A stretch of DNA of 63,142 nt from Chloroflexota bacterium (GCA_030447525.1 JAUJOR010000020.1:15706-78847); one strand, 5' to 3'; positions 18,660 through 27,851 are shown, numbered from the stretch's first letter. Notes: generated from the sequence alone by a model not told the origin. Numbers and translations: made by a program.

Positions 18660-19448
18660 ATGTCTCAGCACCCAGCACCTAGCACGCCGCGCTCGCTCCA
18701 GGAAACGGTGGCCGTGGTCACCGGGGCCGGGACAGGGATCGGGCGAGCGGCGGCCATCGCCCTGGCCGGCGCCGGGGCCAGGGTGGCCCTCTCCGGCCGG
18801 CGACCCGGCCCCTTGGAAGAGGTGGCCAGCGCAATCCAGCAGCAAGGGGGTGAGGCCCTCGTCATGCCCGGAGACGTGTCCGATCCCCACGAGGCCGATG
18901 CCCTCTTCCAGGCCGTGCTGGAGCGCTGGGGGCGGGTGGATATCCTGCTCAACAACGCCGGCATCAACACCCGAGCGCGCAACATCCACGACATCTCTCT
19001 CGAGGACTGGCAGCAGGTGATCGCCGTGAACCTCTCCGGGAGCTTCTACTGCGCCCGCAAGGCGTTGGAGACGATGCGCCGGCAGCGACGGGGCACGATC
19101 ATCAATCTCGTCTCCGGGGCGGGGAAGCGGGCGGGGGCCATACCCGGCGTGGCCTACAGCGCGTCCAAGGCCGGGCAGGCGTCGCTGACGGAGTCGATCA
19201 ACGCCGAGGAACGGGCCTTCAACATCCGGGCCTGCTCGATCTTTCCCGGTGAGGTGGACACCCCGATCATCGACCAGCGTCCAGTGGTGCCCTCCGCCGA
19301 GGCCCGCGCCGCCATGCTCCAGCCGGAAGACGTGGCCGCGGCCATTCTCCTGGTGGCGGCCCTGCCGCAGCGGGCTACTATCGAAGACATCACCATCCGC
19401 CCCACCACGGCGCGCGATCAACGGGGCGAGGAACGCCTGCCGTCGTAG
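18660..19448 (+). CDS. Short-chain dehydrogenase/reductase
   Basis: A classical SDR of 262 residues: cofactor motif TGAGTGIG at about residues 21-28, NNAG motif, catalytic Ser in NLVSGAG and Tyr/Lys in YSASKAG. It probably oxidises a hydroxyl of a sugar acid or similar metabolite using NAD(P). ATG 18660 (MSQHPAPS) is the first good start, though the frame is open from 18609. It is followed 150 bp later by a second Gfo/Idh/MocA enzyme, a frequent pairing in sugar catabolism. Confidence 0.88.
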   Translation: MSQHPAPSTPRSLQETVAVVTGAGTGIGRAAAIALAGAGARVALSGRRPGPLEEVASAIQQQGGEALVMPGDVSDPHEADALFQAVLERWGRVDILLNNAGINTRARNIHDISLEDWQQVIAVNLSGSFYCARKALETMRRQRRGTIINLVSGAGKRAGAIPGVAYSASKAGQASLTESINAEERAFNIRACSIFPGEVDTPIIDQRPVVPSAEARAAMLQPEDVAAAILLVAALPQRATIEDITIRPTTARDQRGEERLPS

Positions 19449-19530
19449 GTCATACGCGTAAGCCATACGCCGTAGCGCAGGTATTGGCGTCGCGGCCGTA
19501 GGGGCCTCGCCGCAGACCCCGGCGGCGGGC

Positions 19531-19558
19531 TGCCCGCTGCAAGTTGCCCGCTGCAAGT
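19531..19558 (+). repeat. 14-bp tandem duplication
   Basis: TGCCCGCTGCAAGT occurs exactly twice in tandem, followed by a decayed third unit, in the spacer before the second Gfo/Idh/MocA gene. Confidence 0.85.
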
Positions 19559-19598
19559 TGCCTGCTGCCGGCGAGGACGTGAGAGAGACGTGAGAGCT

Positions 19599-20636
19599 AT
19601 GGCCGAGGGCGGACAGACGGTTCGGGTCGCTATCGCCGGTTGCGGGGCCATCTCGCGGGCGCACCTGCGGGCCCTGGCCGAGGCAGAGCCGGGCGATGGC
19701 GTACGCCTCGCCGTCCATGGCCTCTTCGACCAGGACGCGGCGCGGGCCGTGGAGCGGGCGCAGGAGTTCGGTGTGGAGCGCGTCTACGGCTCGTGGACGG
19801 AGGTGCTCGAAGACTCGCAGGCCGACGTCGTGGCCATCCTGCTCCCCCACGACCTGCACTGTCGCTTTGCCGTGGAGGCCCTGGCCACAGGGCACCATGT
19901 GGTGGCGGAAAAGCCAATGGCTACCTCCCTCGCCGAGTGTGACCAGATGCTCGCGGCCGCGGCGCGGGCCGGAAAGCGCCTCTACCCGGTGCACAACCGC
20001 GTCTATGATCCCGCCACCGAGGCGGCGGAGTCGTTCATTGCCGGCGGGGCCATCGGGGAAGTGTTCCTCGCCCAGACGGTGGGCTTGGAGCCCCCTCAGA
20101 CGGTGAGCGTTCGTCCCTGGCTGGGGACGGCGGCCGGGGGCGGTGGCGTCCTGCTGGCCCAGGCGATCCACCCTGCCTACGTCTTGCGCTGGCTCCTGGG
20201 GGAGGTCGCCGAGGTGGCCTGCTTCAAGTCGGCGCGCAAGGTGGTGGACATGACGGCAGAGGACACCGCCCTGGCCCTGCTGCGGTTCCAGTCCGGCGCC
20301 GTCGCGGAGATGACCGGGACGTTCGGCCTCAGGGCCGGCCCGTACGAGCACGGGATCACCCTCTACGGGCCCGAAGGCTACGTAGAGATCCATAGCCGCC
20401 GCGGTGTGGTGGGGCTCTCCGCGCAGCGGTTTGGCGACCGAGAGGTCCATGCCTTGCTGGAGGACGCCGGCTGGGGGAGCGGCTTCCGACGCATGTGGCA
20501 AGACTACGCCCGCGGGGTGGCCGCCGGCAGTCCAACGCGTGTCTCCGGGGAGGACGGTAAACGAGCGGTAGAGATGATCCTGGCAGCCTACCGCGCCGCC
20601 GACGAAGGGCGAACCGTCGCTCTACCTCTAGGCTAG
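19599..20636 (+). CDS. Gfo/Idh/MocA family oxidoreductase (second copy)
   Basis: A 345-residue NAD(P)-dependent dehydrogenase: VRVAIAGCGAISRAHLRAL is the Rossmann opening, HHVVAEKPMAT the conserved EKP motif, and LLAQAIHPAYVLRWLLGE the substrate-domain helix. It is only distantly similar to the copy at 15553, so this is not a recent duplication. ATG 19599 follows a GTGAGAG run; a GTG nine bases earlier is also possible. It is likely cotranscribed with the SDR. Confidence 0.86.
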   Translation: MAEGGQTVRVAIAGCGAISRAHLRALAEAEPGDGVRLAVHGLFDQDAARAVERAQEFGVERVYGSWTEVLEDSQADVVAILLPHDLHCRFAVEALATGHHVVAEKPMATSLAECDQMLAAAARAGKRLYPVHNRVYDPATEAAESFIAGGAIGEVFLAQTVGLEPPQTVSVRPWLGTAAGGGGVLLAQAIHPAYVLRWLLGEVAEVACFKSARKVVDMTAEDTALALLRFQSGAVAEMTGTFGLRAGPYEHGITLYGPEGYVEIHSRRGVVGLSAQRFGDREVHALLEDAGWGSGFRRMWQDYARGVAAGSPTRVSGEDGKRAVEMILAAYRAADEGRTVALPLG

Positions 20637-20765
20637 GGCCGTTACGGCCACAAGGCGGGCCCTGCGCCCAGCGCGTGCGCCCTGGCACTACCCCGGGATC
20701 GCCGGCTGATGAAGGCCGGCCTGCTGGATCAAGTAGTCACTCATTGCCGGTGGCGCTGACCGCCG

Positions 20766-20834
20766 CCCACCGCGCAGCGGCCACCGCGCAGCGCCCACCG
20801 CGCAGCGCCCACCGACAGCGCCCACCGCGCAGCG
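20766..20834 (+). repeat. 14-bp tandem repeat, five units
   Basis: Unit CCCACCGCGCAGCG, with units at 20766, 20780, 20794, 20808 (13 bp) and 20821; a single base differs in the second unit. Confidence 0.9.
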
Positions 20835-20870
20835 CCCCCTATAGCACGCCTTCCGGCTCCTGCCTTCCGG

Positions 20871-20900
20871 CGCCGGGACGCGTGGCGCCGGGACGCGTGG
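20871..20900 (+). repeat. 15-bp tandem duplication
   Basis: CGCCGGGACGCGTGG occurs exactly twice in tandem, about 100 bp before the FecR-like gene. Confidence 0.9.
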
Positions 20901-21002
20901 CGCGAGACTTGCTTTGGTAGACGCCGGTGGTTGCAGGGTGGTATACGACACCTTGTATCCTGCGAGCCAGGGAACGGCGCGTCGAGGGACATGGAGATCT
21001 GA

Positions 21003-24000
21003 ATGGATCGCAAACGCCTGGCCGTCATCGGCGCTGTCCTGGGGGTGGTAGTGCTGCTGGCGCTGGTCGGGCGCGGCTCGCGGCCGGGCACACAGGTAGG
21101 CCCTGTGGCCTTGCCGCTCGATCTGGTGGAGGTCACCACCCTTTCCCCTCTGGCCGGCGAGGTCCTCGTCCGATCGGAGGGGGGCCAGGCGTGGGCACCC
21201 GGGGTCGCCGGCCAGCCTCTCGCCACCGGCGACGCTGTGCGCACGGCGGACGGGGGCTATGCGATTATCACCTACTTCGAGGGGTCGACCACCGTCCTCG
21301 ACCCGGACACAGAGATTGTCGTGCAGCGGCTCGACCGCGACGACGCCGGTCTCCGCAGCGGGATCCGCAGCCGGGTGGTAGCGGGGAGCACGTGGTCGCG
21401 GGTGCTCCCGCCGCTCGATCCCACGTCTCGCTTTGAGGTGGAGACACCCGGTGCGGTGGCGATAGCGCGGGGGGGCGAGATGGCCATCCGTGTCGCCTCG
21501 ACCAGCGCAACCACCATCATCGCCGGCACCGAAGAGGTGGTCGCCGAGGCCGCCGGGGTGGCCCTGCCGGTGCCAGCCGGCCAGTTCACTGAGGTGCAGC
21601 CGGGCGGGGCGCCCGATGCCCCGCGGCCGCAGCCGGCACCGGCGCGAGGACTGCGTCTTACCGTGCCTTCCGGGGCGACGCCGTACGTCTGCGACTCCGT
21701 CAATCGGTGCGTTGGCGTCATGCCCATCCCAGGGGTGCCGCAGGGGGTGCCGGTGAATCAGATCCCTGGGGCCTACTATTCAGGCCCTAACGTGTCCCCT
21801 CAGCTGCTGGTCTGGCCTGACCCACAGGCCAGCTATACGGTGATGCTCGCGGCGCAAGGCGATGGGGGCGTCTATCACCTCGAGGTGGCCAGCCTAGGCG
21901 GCGGCGAGCTGCGCTCGGCGCAGTCGCTCGCCGGCATGATCGAACCGGGACATTGGCAGCAGACCGGCTTTACGGTGGACGCTAACGCAGACGGATGGGT
22001 GGACGTGAGTGTCCTGGCCGAGCCACGGCCGGCGGATGAAGTGCCGGGGCTGCGGCTGGTGGCGCGACGCCAGATCGAGCCTATCCCGGCGGGGGCCGCG
22101 GGTGCGACGGCGGTCGCGTTTATTGGGCAGCGCGCCGGTCGAGCGCAGGCAACGGTGCGCGCCCTCGGCGGCACGCCCACGCCCCCCCTGGCCGGGGTGC
22201 CGACGCCGGATGTGGGGCAGTTGCGGCGGGTATCGGTGGCGCAGGCGCAGCAGACGCCACGCCCGCCGGTGCCACCCATACCTACCCTGCCAACCGCCCG
22301 TCTGGAGAGCGCCGGCACCCCCGGGGCGGCGGCGGTAGCCCGGCCGCAGGTGACGGCGCCGGCGTTGGCCCCGGTGGTTCCAGCGCCGGCCCTCGCCCCG
22401 GCGGCCCCCGCGGCTCCAGTTGCTCCCGCACCTCCGGCGCCTGCACTGGAAGGGACTGACCCGGGAGCGGCCGTCCCACCGCCCCCGGGTACAACCGCGA
22501 CCCGTACGCCCGGCCCCACGCTAGCACCGGGATCCGTGAGCACGCCAGCAGGCAGCAGGCCTCCTGTCTCCGGCCCAGGAACCAGCGGGGGTGCGCCCGG
22601 GGCCGCCCCAGCACCGGCGCCCCCGGTAATCTCCGGGGCGCCCACCGCCCCGTCCCCCGCTCAAGCCACCGGGGCGGCTCCGGGCGAGATGATCCCTCCC
22701 CCCCTCGCTCCCGCCGAGCTCGCTCCCGCCGAGCTCGCTCCCGCCGAGCTCGCTCCCGCCGAGCTCGCTCCCGCCGGTGTGGCCCCTGCATCGTCTCCCG
22801 ATCAAGCACCCCCTGAAGCCGCCGCCGCACCGGAGAGTAGCCCAGGGGTTGCCTCCCTCGCAGGAGCCCCTCCCGTTGTGACGCCCTCGGTGGCCCCGCT
22901 CTCGTCCGCAAGCCTCACCCCCACCCCGACGGCGACTCGTACGCGCACCCCGACTGCGACTCGCACCCGTACCCCTACCCGCACCCCGACTCCTACTCGC
23001 ACCCGTACCCCTACCGCGACTCGCACTCCTACCGACGCGCCGGCCGCCCCAGAGGCGAGCTCTGGCGCCCCCCCTGCAGCCGCCGGTGAACCTGTAAGCA
23101 CTGGGGAGGGCTCCCGCGCCGGTGCCCTGGCGGAGACTTCCACCTCTACCCCTGGCGCCGTACAGTCAGCCTCTCCCACGGCCACGACGACCCCGACGGT
23201 CACGACAACCCCGACGGCCACGACGACCCCGACGGTCACCGCCACTCGCACGCCCACGGCCACGACAACCCCGACAGCCACCGGCACTCGCACGCCCACG
23301 GCCACGACAACCCCGACGGTCACCGCCACTCGCACGCCCACGGCCACGACAACCCCGACGGTCACCGCCACCGCCTCTCCTGCTGCCCCTGCCATCACGG
23401 GCACGCCAACTGTGACCCCCATCGCTGCGGGCACGGGAACAGCTACCGCCTCCCCCTCCGTCACGGTCACCGGCACGCCCACGACAACCGTCACGGTCAC
23501 CGCCACCGGCGCGGCGACTGTGGCCCCCAGCGCCACCGCGACATCCACGCCCATTGCGACGCCGACGGCCACCGTCCCGCCCGTGGCCACCGAGACGCCT
23601 ACAACGGCCGCTACGCCCGCGGCGACTGTGGCCCCCAGCGCCACCGCAACATCCACGCCCACTACGACGCCGACGGCCACCGCGACATCCACGCCCACTG
23701 CGACGCCGACGGCCACCGCAACGCCTAGCCCCACTGGCACGACGACGGTTACCCTGACGCCCGCCACCTCTGGCACGGCCACCGCCACGAGCGCATCTAG
23801 TGGCTCGCCTATCGCCACGGCGAGCGCCAGCGTCACCCCTGGCGGGACGCCGACGGCCACCGTCACCCCCGGCGGCGCGGCGGCATCTGCTTCCCCCACT
23901 GTCACGCCGGCCGTCACCTCCTCAGCAACAGGCACGTCGACGGCTACCGCAACGCGGACGCCTACGTCCACCGCCACGTGGACGGCGACTTCCACGGCCT

Positions 24001-24650
24001 CGCCCACGGCCACGCCTGGCGCCGGCACCTCCCCCACCGCGACCGGCACGGCGACGGCTACCGCTACACCCACACCGACTGCTACACCCACACCGACTGC
24101 TACACCCACACCGACTGCCACGCCGACGGGAACCGCTACGCCCACGCCGACGGGTACCGCCACGACCGGTACGGCGACGACCACCCCCACCCCTACCGGC
24201 GCGCCCACCGCGACGCCTACCGGGACCGGGACGCCGACTTCGACGGTGGCGCCCACGGGCACCACTGCCGGCGCCACCACCGGGACGGCCACCAGCGGCG
24301 GCACGCCCGCTGCCTCGCCTACGGTCGCTCCCACCTCGGGGGTCACTCCCAGCCCGGGCGCAACCGTTACGTCCCTTGCCCCCAGCGCACTGGCCACACC
24401 CAGTATCACGGTGGCGGTGACCGCGGCGGCCGGCGTGACCGCCCCCGTGGCCGGTGTCGTACCCGGCTCGGCTCTGCCCGCCGCCAGCGGCACGCCCAGC
24501 GGCACGCCGCCGCCCGTGGGCGCGGGGCCTGCAGTGGAACCGGCGGCCGGCGCAGGCGCGACCACGGGCGCCGCTGGGCCACTGTCTAGCCCAGTCTCTA
24601 GCCCAGTCGCGCCGGCAGCGCTCGTGACAGCCCCTAGCACGGGATCCTAG
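21003..24650 (+). CDS. Membrane-anchored FecR-like protein with very long Thr/Pro-rich C-terminal region
   Basis: A protein of 1215 residues. Residues about 5-24 (RLAVIGAVLGVVVLLALVG) form one membrane anchor, with the rest predicted outside the cell. Residues 40-200 resemble a FecR domain (VLVRSEGGQAW, ATGDAVRTADGGYAIITYFEG, LDPDTEIVV), here without an associated sigma factor. A second folded region follows to about residue 400, with two Cys in YVCDSVNRCVG. From about 410 the sequence is Pro/Ala-rich, with LAPAE repeated four times near 570-590, and from about 640 to the end it is dominated by TPTAT-type Thr/Pro repeats. That tail looks like a cell-surface stalk or a glycosylation-rich spacer; no sorting signal or second membrane segment is visible. 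Confidence 0.78.
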   Translation: MDRKRLAVIGAVLGVVVLLALVGRGSRPGTQVGPVALPLDLVEVTTLSPLAGEVLVRSEGGQAWAPGVAGQPLATGDAVRTADGGYAIITYFEGSTTVLDPDTEIVVQRLDRDDAGLRSGIRSRVVAGSTWSRVLPPLDPTSRFEVETPGAVAIARGGEMAIRVASTSATTIIAGTEEVVAEAAGVALPVPAGQFTEVQPGGAPDAPRPQPAPARGLRLTVPSGATPYVCDSVNRCVGVMPIPGVPQGVPVNQIPGAYYSGPNVSPQLLVWPDPQASYTVMLAAQGDGGVYHLEVASLGGGELRSAQSLAGMIEPGHWQQTGFTVDANADGWVDVSVLAEPRPADEVPGLRLVARRQIEPIPAGAAGATAVAFIGQRAGRAQATVRALGGTPTPPLAGVPTPDVGQLRRVSVAQAQQTPRPPVPPIPTLPTARLESAGTPGAAAVARPQVTAPALAPVVPAPALAPAAPAAPVAPAPPAPALEGTDPGAAVPPPPGTTATRTPGPTLAPGSVSTPAGSRPPVSGPGTSGGAPGAAPAPAPPVISGAPTAPSPAQATGAAPGEMIPPPLAPAELAPAELAPAELAPAELAPAGVAPASSPDQAPPEAAAAPESSPGVASLAGAPPVVTPSVAPLSSASLTPTPTATRTRTPTATRTRTPTRTPTPTRTRTPTATRTPTDAPAAPEASSGAPPAAAGEPVSTGEGSRAGALAETSTSTPGAVQSASPTATTTPTVTTTPTATTTPTVTATRTPTATTTPTATGTRTPTATTTPTVTATRTPTATTTPTVTATASPAAPAITGTPTVTPIAAGTGTATASPSVTVTGTPTTTVTVTATGAATVAPSATATSTPIATPTATVPPVATETPTTAATPAATVAPSATATSTPTTTPTATATSTPTATPTATATPSPTGTTTVTLTPATSGTATATSASSGSPIATASASVTPGGTPTATVTPGGAAASASPTVTPAVTSSATGTSTATATRTPTSTATWTATSTASPTATPGAGTSPTATGTATATATPTPTATPTPTATPTPTATPTGTATPTPTGTATTGTATTTPTPTGAPTATPTGTGTPTSTVAPTGTTAGATTGTATSGGTPAASPTVAPTSGVTPSPGATVTSLAPSALATPSITVAVTAAAGVTAPVAGVVPGSALPAASGTPSGTPPPVGAGPAVEPAAGAGATTGAAGPLSSPVSSPVAPAALVTAPSTGS
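22707..22776 (+). repeat. 15-bp coding repeat (LAPAE units)
   Basis: GCTCCCGCCGAGCTC is repeated four times exactly from 22707 with a partial fifth unit, inside the FecR-like gene. The exact DNA identity, not just protein identity, points to recent expansion. Confidence 0.92.
23180..24170 (+). repeat. Degenerate Thr/Pro-coding repeat tract
   Basis: Units such as CGCACGCCCACGGCCACGAC recur through the tract and encode (T/A)TPT(A/V)T. Near 24066-24120 a shorter perfect unit ACACCCACACCGACTGCT is repeated. Such DNA is slippage-prone, so the length may vary between strains or assemblies. Confidence 0.8.
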
Positions 24651-25291
24651 ACCAGTTCCACGACAGTTCCACGACCTAGACCCGCATCCGCGCGTCGTAC
24701 TGGCGCTGCGGGTTTGTCATGGCCTTCGTTCAGGCCGGCTGAGGCTTGGGGAGCGCTGCACTGAGCGCTGAACACGGATCAGGAAGCGCTCGCCCCGGGA
24801 CGATTATCCCTGGCAGGCTTAGCCGTCTCTGCTGCCATCCGTAGCTGAGGACTGGCCAGGAGGCATTCCTTCTCAAGGGGCCCAGGCTCTGAACCCCGCC
24901 CGTTCCGGCAAGGCCACCTACACGCCACTTCTATGAGGCATGATCCAGTGGCAACGGCCTGAGCAAGGTCAGGTGGTGGGAGGCGCGTCGCGCCGGTGGT
25001 GCGTGTGCCCGGCGCAGAGGTTCACAAGGACGCGGCTCCGCGCCGGGGAGGCGCGGCATGACGGTGATGGGGCACCGCCAAGGCCCCTCAGATGGCTTCT
25101 AGCGCCATCTCAAGAGCTCTCTCAAGAGCCAGAGGTAGCATTGGGTACGCTGGCGCGGGGGCTGCTGAAACGCTTTGGGGAGGCGGGAGCGGGGGGAACT
25201 GGCGGGTAATGGGGAACTGCCGGGCAACTGCGGCACGCCGGGGCGGGGACATACCCCCGCCCCGGACGAACCGAGATCACACCAACCGAGG
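24651..25291. other. 641-bp intergenic region with no gene seen
   Basis: Apart from an 11-bp tandem duplication (CAGTTCCACGA at 24653-24674) just after the FecR-like stop codon and a GC-rich hairpin at 25238-25265, nothing could be identified. Short ORFs here lack conserved features or convincing starts. Confidence 0.5.
25238..25265 (-). terminator. GC-rich hairpin downstream of the GSP17M-like gene
   Basis: Perfect 11-bp arms (CCGGGGCGGGG and its complement) around a six-base loop, 26 bp beyond the stop of the minus-strand gene that ends at 25292. There is no T run, so it would be a non-canonical terminator or mRNA 3' structure. Confidence 0.5.
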
Positions 25292-25864
25292 TCACACCCC
25301 TGCGGTGGCGCCGGTGTCTGCCCCGTGGCGCTCCAGGATGGCGACTGCGTCTGCCGCGCGCGGCCCGGCGTTGACGGTAACGAGGACGCCCCCGGCACGA
25401 AAGCCCTCCTCGAAGTGACGCGCCTCGGCCTCGGGGATGCCCATCCCCACTAGGGCCCCCAGCAAGCCACCGGCGGCGGCCCCAATGCCGGCTCCGGCCA
25501 CGGCGGTACCCCCACCGAGGCCGAAGGCCGTGGCCAGTGCCCCCCCGGCCAGTACCGGACCTATCCCGGGGATGGCCAGCGCACCGATGCCCACCAGGAG
25601 ACCGAGCGCGCCGCCGAGCAACCCCCCGCCCAGGGCACCCGTGGCTGCGCCGGTGGACGCTTTGGTTCCGGTCTCCTCAGCGAGCTCGCCCTGCTCGGTG
25701 CGATCGTGCATCGCCACGCCGACGTTGTTGGGGTCGAATCCGGCGTCCTTCAGGCCGTCAATGGCCGCGATGGCGTCTTCCCTCTCCTTGAACAGCCCGG
25801 CAACCACCTTTCTCCCGCTCAGGTCGCGCGGGGAAGTTGAAGTAACGTTGATGTTGGCGCTCAT
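25292..25864 (-). CDS. General stress protein 17M-like membrane protein
   Basis: Residues about 18-55 (KVVAGLFKEREDAIAAIDGLKDAGF) match the N-terminal domain of the GSP17M/YsnF stress family. Residues 70-150 are a glycine-zipper-rich hydrophobic region (GGGLLGGALGLLVGIGALAIPG and later copies), and the C terminus returns to a small alpha/beta piece (FRAGGVLVTVNAG). It is probably membrane-associated and stress-induced. It is one of four minus-strand genes of the same theme between 25292 and 28397, although 77-bp repeats and hairpins separate them. Confidence 0.75.
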   Translation of the reverse strand: MSANINVTSTSPRDLSGRKVVAGLFKEREDAIAAIDGLKDAGFDPNNVGVAMHDRTEQGELAEETGTKASTGAATGALGGGLLGGALGLLVGIGALAIPGIGPVLAGGALATAFGLGGGTAVAGAGIGAAAGGLLGALVGMGIPEAEARHFEEGFRAGGVLVTVNAGPRAADAVAILERHGADTGATAGV

Positions 25865-25940
25865 GTGTCTATAGACCTCTTGTGCGTACTAGGGGGTCAA
25901 ACCGCATGCAAATGGGGTTCGCACCAGATGAGAGTGCGGC

Positions 25941-25988
25941 CAGGGAGATACAGCGTGACCCACTCGTGGGTCACGCTGCATCTCCCTG
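25941..25988. repeat. Near-perfect 22-bp inverted repeat (long hairpin)
   Basis: Arms CAGGGAGATACAGCGTGACC.. at 25941-25962 and their complement at 25967-25988 pair with one mismatch around the loop CTCG. No T run follows on either strand. It could be a bidirectional transcription barrier or the remnant of a mobile palindrome. Confidence 0.85.
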
Positions 25989-26061
25989 CTAGTGAAGAGA
26001 CAGGCGTTGTCAGGTGAGCAGGGATTACCTCCGATCGCCGGCTACTTGCGGGGTGCCCCGC

Positions 26062-26138
26062 TAGTACAGTCCCGCGGAATTCCTTCGGCAGATCCCAATC
26101 TGGGACACTTGCCCAGAGACTTCCGCCCAGGTGTACTA
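26062..26138 (+). repeat. 77-bp palindrome-ended repeat, copy B
   Basis: Same length and register as copies A, C and D. The terminal inverted repeat is TAGTACA/TGTACTA and is flanked to give CTAG at both ends. It is the most diverged internal sequence of the four, sharing the core CAGATCCCAATCTGGGA. Confidence 0.88.
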
Positions 26139-26323
26139 GTGGGTCAGTTGTCATGCGCATCCCCGTTGCTGGGTCATCCTTCCGCGGTGCTCTGGGGCGA
26201 CTGTCATCCTGAGCGCAGCGCAGGATCCGTCTCACCCGGACCAGGAAGCGTCACGATCGTGATAATCGACCCACTGGTTGTACGTTCGGACGCCAGAGAG
26301 TCCGCCGCGCCGGCTTGCACGGG

Positions 26324-26827
26324 TTATCGACCACCCATCACGCGCTTGACGGCCATAGCCGCGATACCCGCCAGGGCCGCCTTTGCCAGCGGGTTGTCCA
26401 ACATGCCGGGGCTGGCACCCCCGCCACCCCCGCCACCGAGTAGCTGGCCCAGCAAACCCGGCTGCTGCTGGTGCATCTGGGTTGTCACCTGCGCCAGGTA
26501 GGCGGAGTCCTGCAGACGGTCGTCGATCCCGTCTCGGTTGAGGTCGGGGAAGTTCACCTGCTGCTGGCGCGCCCGCTGGCGGAGATACTGTCCGAACTGC
26601 TGACGCTCCTGGGGAGACATCCGGTTGAACGCCTCCTCAGCCGACTGCCGGTAGTCATCAGGCGATAGCTGCGGCGCCACCTGTTGGTAACGTCCCATCG
26701 CCTCCTGGTCGGATACTCCCGTCCAAGGCGGACCGTTCTCGTAGCGACCGACGAAATCGGCGAACTCCTGCTGTTGCTGCTGCCCGCCGGACTGGCCACC
26801 ACCCATGAGACGCTCGAACAAACCCAT
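26324..26827 (-). CDS. Gln/Gly-rich hypothetical protein, probably stress-associated
   Basis: A 167-residue protein starting MGLFERLMGGGQSGGQQQQQ, with a middle region (YQQVAPQLSPDDYRQSAEEA, FNRMSPQERQQFGQYLRQRA) of charged helices, a poly-Gly linker and a C-terminal hydrophobic helix, LAKAALAGIAAMAVKRVMGG. This order resembles small proteins often encoded near YsnF/PRC-barrel genes. The middle contains NRDGIDD, which looks like a calcium-type loop but is not enough to assign binding. The start is ATG 26827 (a GTG 12 bases upstream is possible), 42 bp after the PRC-barrel gene. Confidence 0.65.
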   Translation of the reverse strand: MGLFERLMGGGQSGGQQQQQEFADFVGRYENGPPWTGVSDQEAMGRYQQVAPQLSPDDYRQSAEEAFNRMSPQERQQFGQYLRQRARQQQVNFPDLNRDGIDDRLQDSAYLAQVTTQMHQQQPGLLGQLLGGGGGGGASPGMLDNPLAKAALAGIAAMAVKRVMGGR

Positions 26828-26869
26828 TCTCAATTTCACCTTTGCTTCGGGGCCGCTGTCTCGTACCGG

Positions 26870-27851
26870 TTAGAACAGCGACGGGTTGGGCCACCCCTGA
26901 TCGCCTATGTCGTCCGCCGCGACGTTGAGCACGACCTGCTGGCCGGTCACCTGCGCCACTGCGCTGAGGGGGACGTAGAGATCACGCTGGCCGGAGCGGT
27001 CGAGTAGGAAGTCGCTCGCCCGGATCTCCTTGACCACGCCCAACACCGTGCCGTCCGAGCTGGACACATCCATCCCTTCGGCCGGCTGCATCTTCTGGCT
27101 GGCTTGGGACCGGGGCTCCTGACGGGACGCAGACGCAGACGCCGGCGCGGCGTTCCTCGCGCCAGCAGTACCGGCAGTACCGGCAGTACCGACCCGGGCC
27201 GGGGCTGGAGCCTGCGCGGCGCTCTCGTCTACCCGAACGACCTCCTTGCGCACGGTGTCGGCTACCTGCTGCGTCTCACTGACGCGCTCCTTGTTGATGA
27301 CCACCTCGCCGGTGACCACGGCCTCCTTGGTCACCACCGCCTCCTCCCCCGCACGGGGACGCGGATGGTGCCCTCCTGGAAGGCCCCGGCCAGGTCCGCT
27401 TCCGTCGCCGGCCGCGCCGCCACGTCCCGCTGTTGGACGTGCGCCTCCTCGCGCGCGAGCCTCCACGGGCACCGTCTGCTGCTCCGAGACCACCTCCTTG
27501 TGCACCTGCACCTCGCCCAGCCTCCACCGGGCGTTTGGCCACGTCCAGGCGCTCCTCGTGCACGGCCACCCGCGCGTCCCCCTCGGCCGTCTGGGCCTGG
27601 CCCCGCCCGGCCCCCGCTCGGCCGGTGTCCACGCTGGCCCCCACCTGGCGGGTCAGGTACACCCGATCCCCCTCCAGGCGCTCCACCGACGAGAAGTCAT
27701 ACTGCTGCCCCTTGACCGTCAGGGAGTCGGCCTCCAGGCGCTCGATGGTGCCCAGGGAACGCCCCTCCCCACTGATCACCTCCATCCCCTGCCGTAGCTG
27801 CCGGCGGTCGATCCGGGTACTGGCCTTGTTACCTGCCGTCCGTTCAGTCAT
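26870..27851 (-). pseudogene. PRC-barrel/DUF2382 (YsnF-like) stress protein gene with three frameshifts
   Basis: The N-terminal frame (from ATG 27851, behind AGGAGG) encodes a PRC-barrel-like region, RQGMEVISGEGRSLGTIERL, and the start of a DUF2382 segment, VAVHEERLDVAKRPVEAG. At about 27520 the frame must change to continue with VQVHKEVVSEQQTVPVE, again near 27466 to read REEAHVQQRDVAARPATEAD, and again near 27350 to return to EEAVVTKEAVVTGEVV. The final part (from about 27080) is a second PRC-barrel-like piece with GTVLGVVKEI. Two of the three sites are in G runs, which are common sequencing-error sites, so the gene may be intact in the organism. Confidence 0.72.

Larger units (their letters stand above)
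20637..21002. other. Spacer rich in short tandem repeats
   Basis: No gene is seen. It holds a five-unit 14-bp array (20766-20834) and a two-unit 15-bp array (20871-20900). The sequence near 20955 is promoter-like (TTGTATCCT) but no convincing -35 is visible. Confidence 0.55.
25865..26323. other. Repeat-rich intergenic region
   Basis: No gene is seen. It contains a long inverted repeat (25941-25988), copy B of the 77-bp element (26062-26138) and, at about 26202-26228, a sequence of the widespread type GTCATCCTGAGCGCAGCG followed by GGATC, which recurs between genes in many bacteria. Confidence 0.7.

Noticed and set aside
18630..20501. 623-codon minus-strand frame over the SDR and oxidoreductase genes
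   Set aside because: Antisense to two well-supported dehydrogenases and without recognisable motifs.
22802..24640. 612-codon open frame on the minus strand, rich in Val/Gly/Ala
   Set aside because: It is the exact antisense of the Thr/Pro repeat tract; the repeat DNA lacks stops in several frames, and the product has no domain or plausible start.
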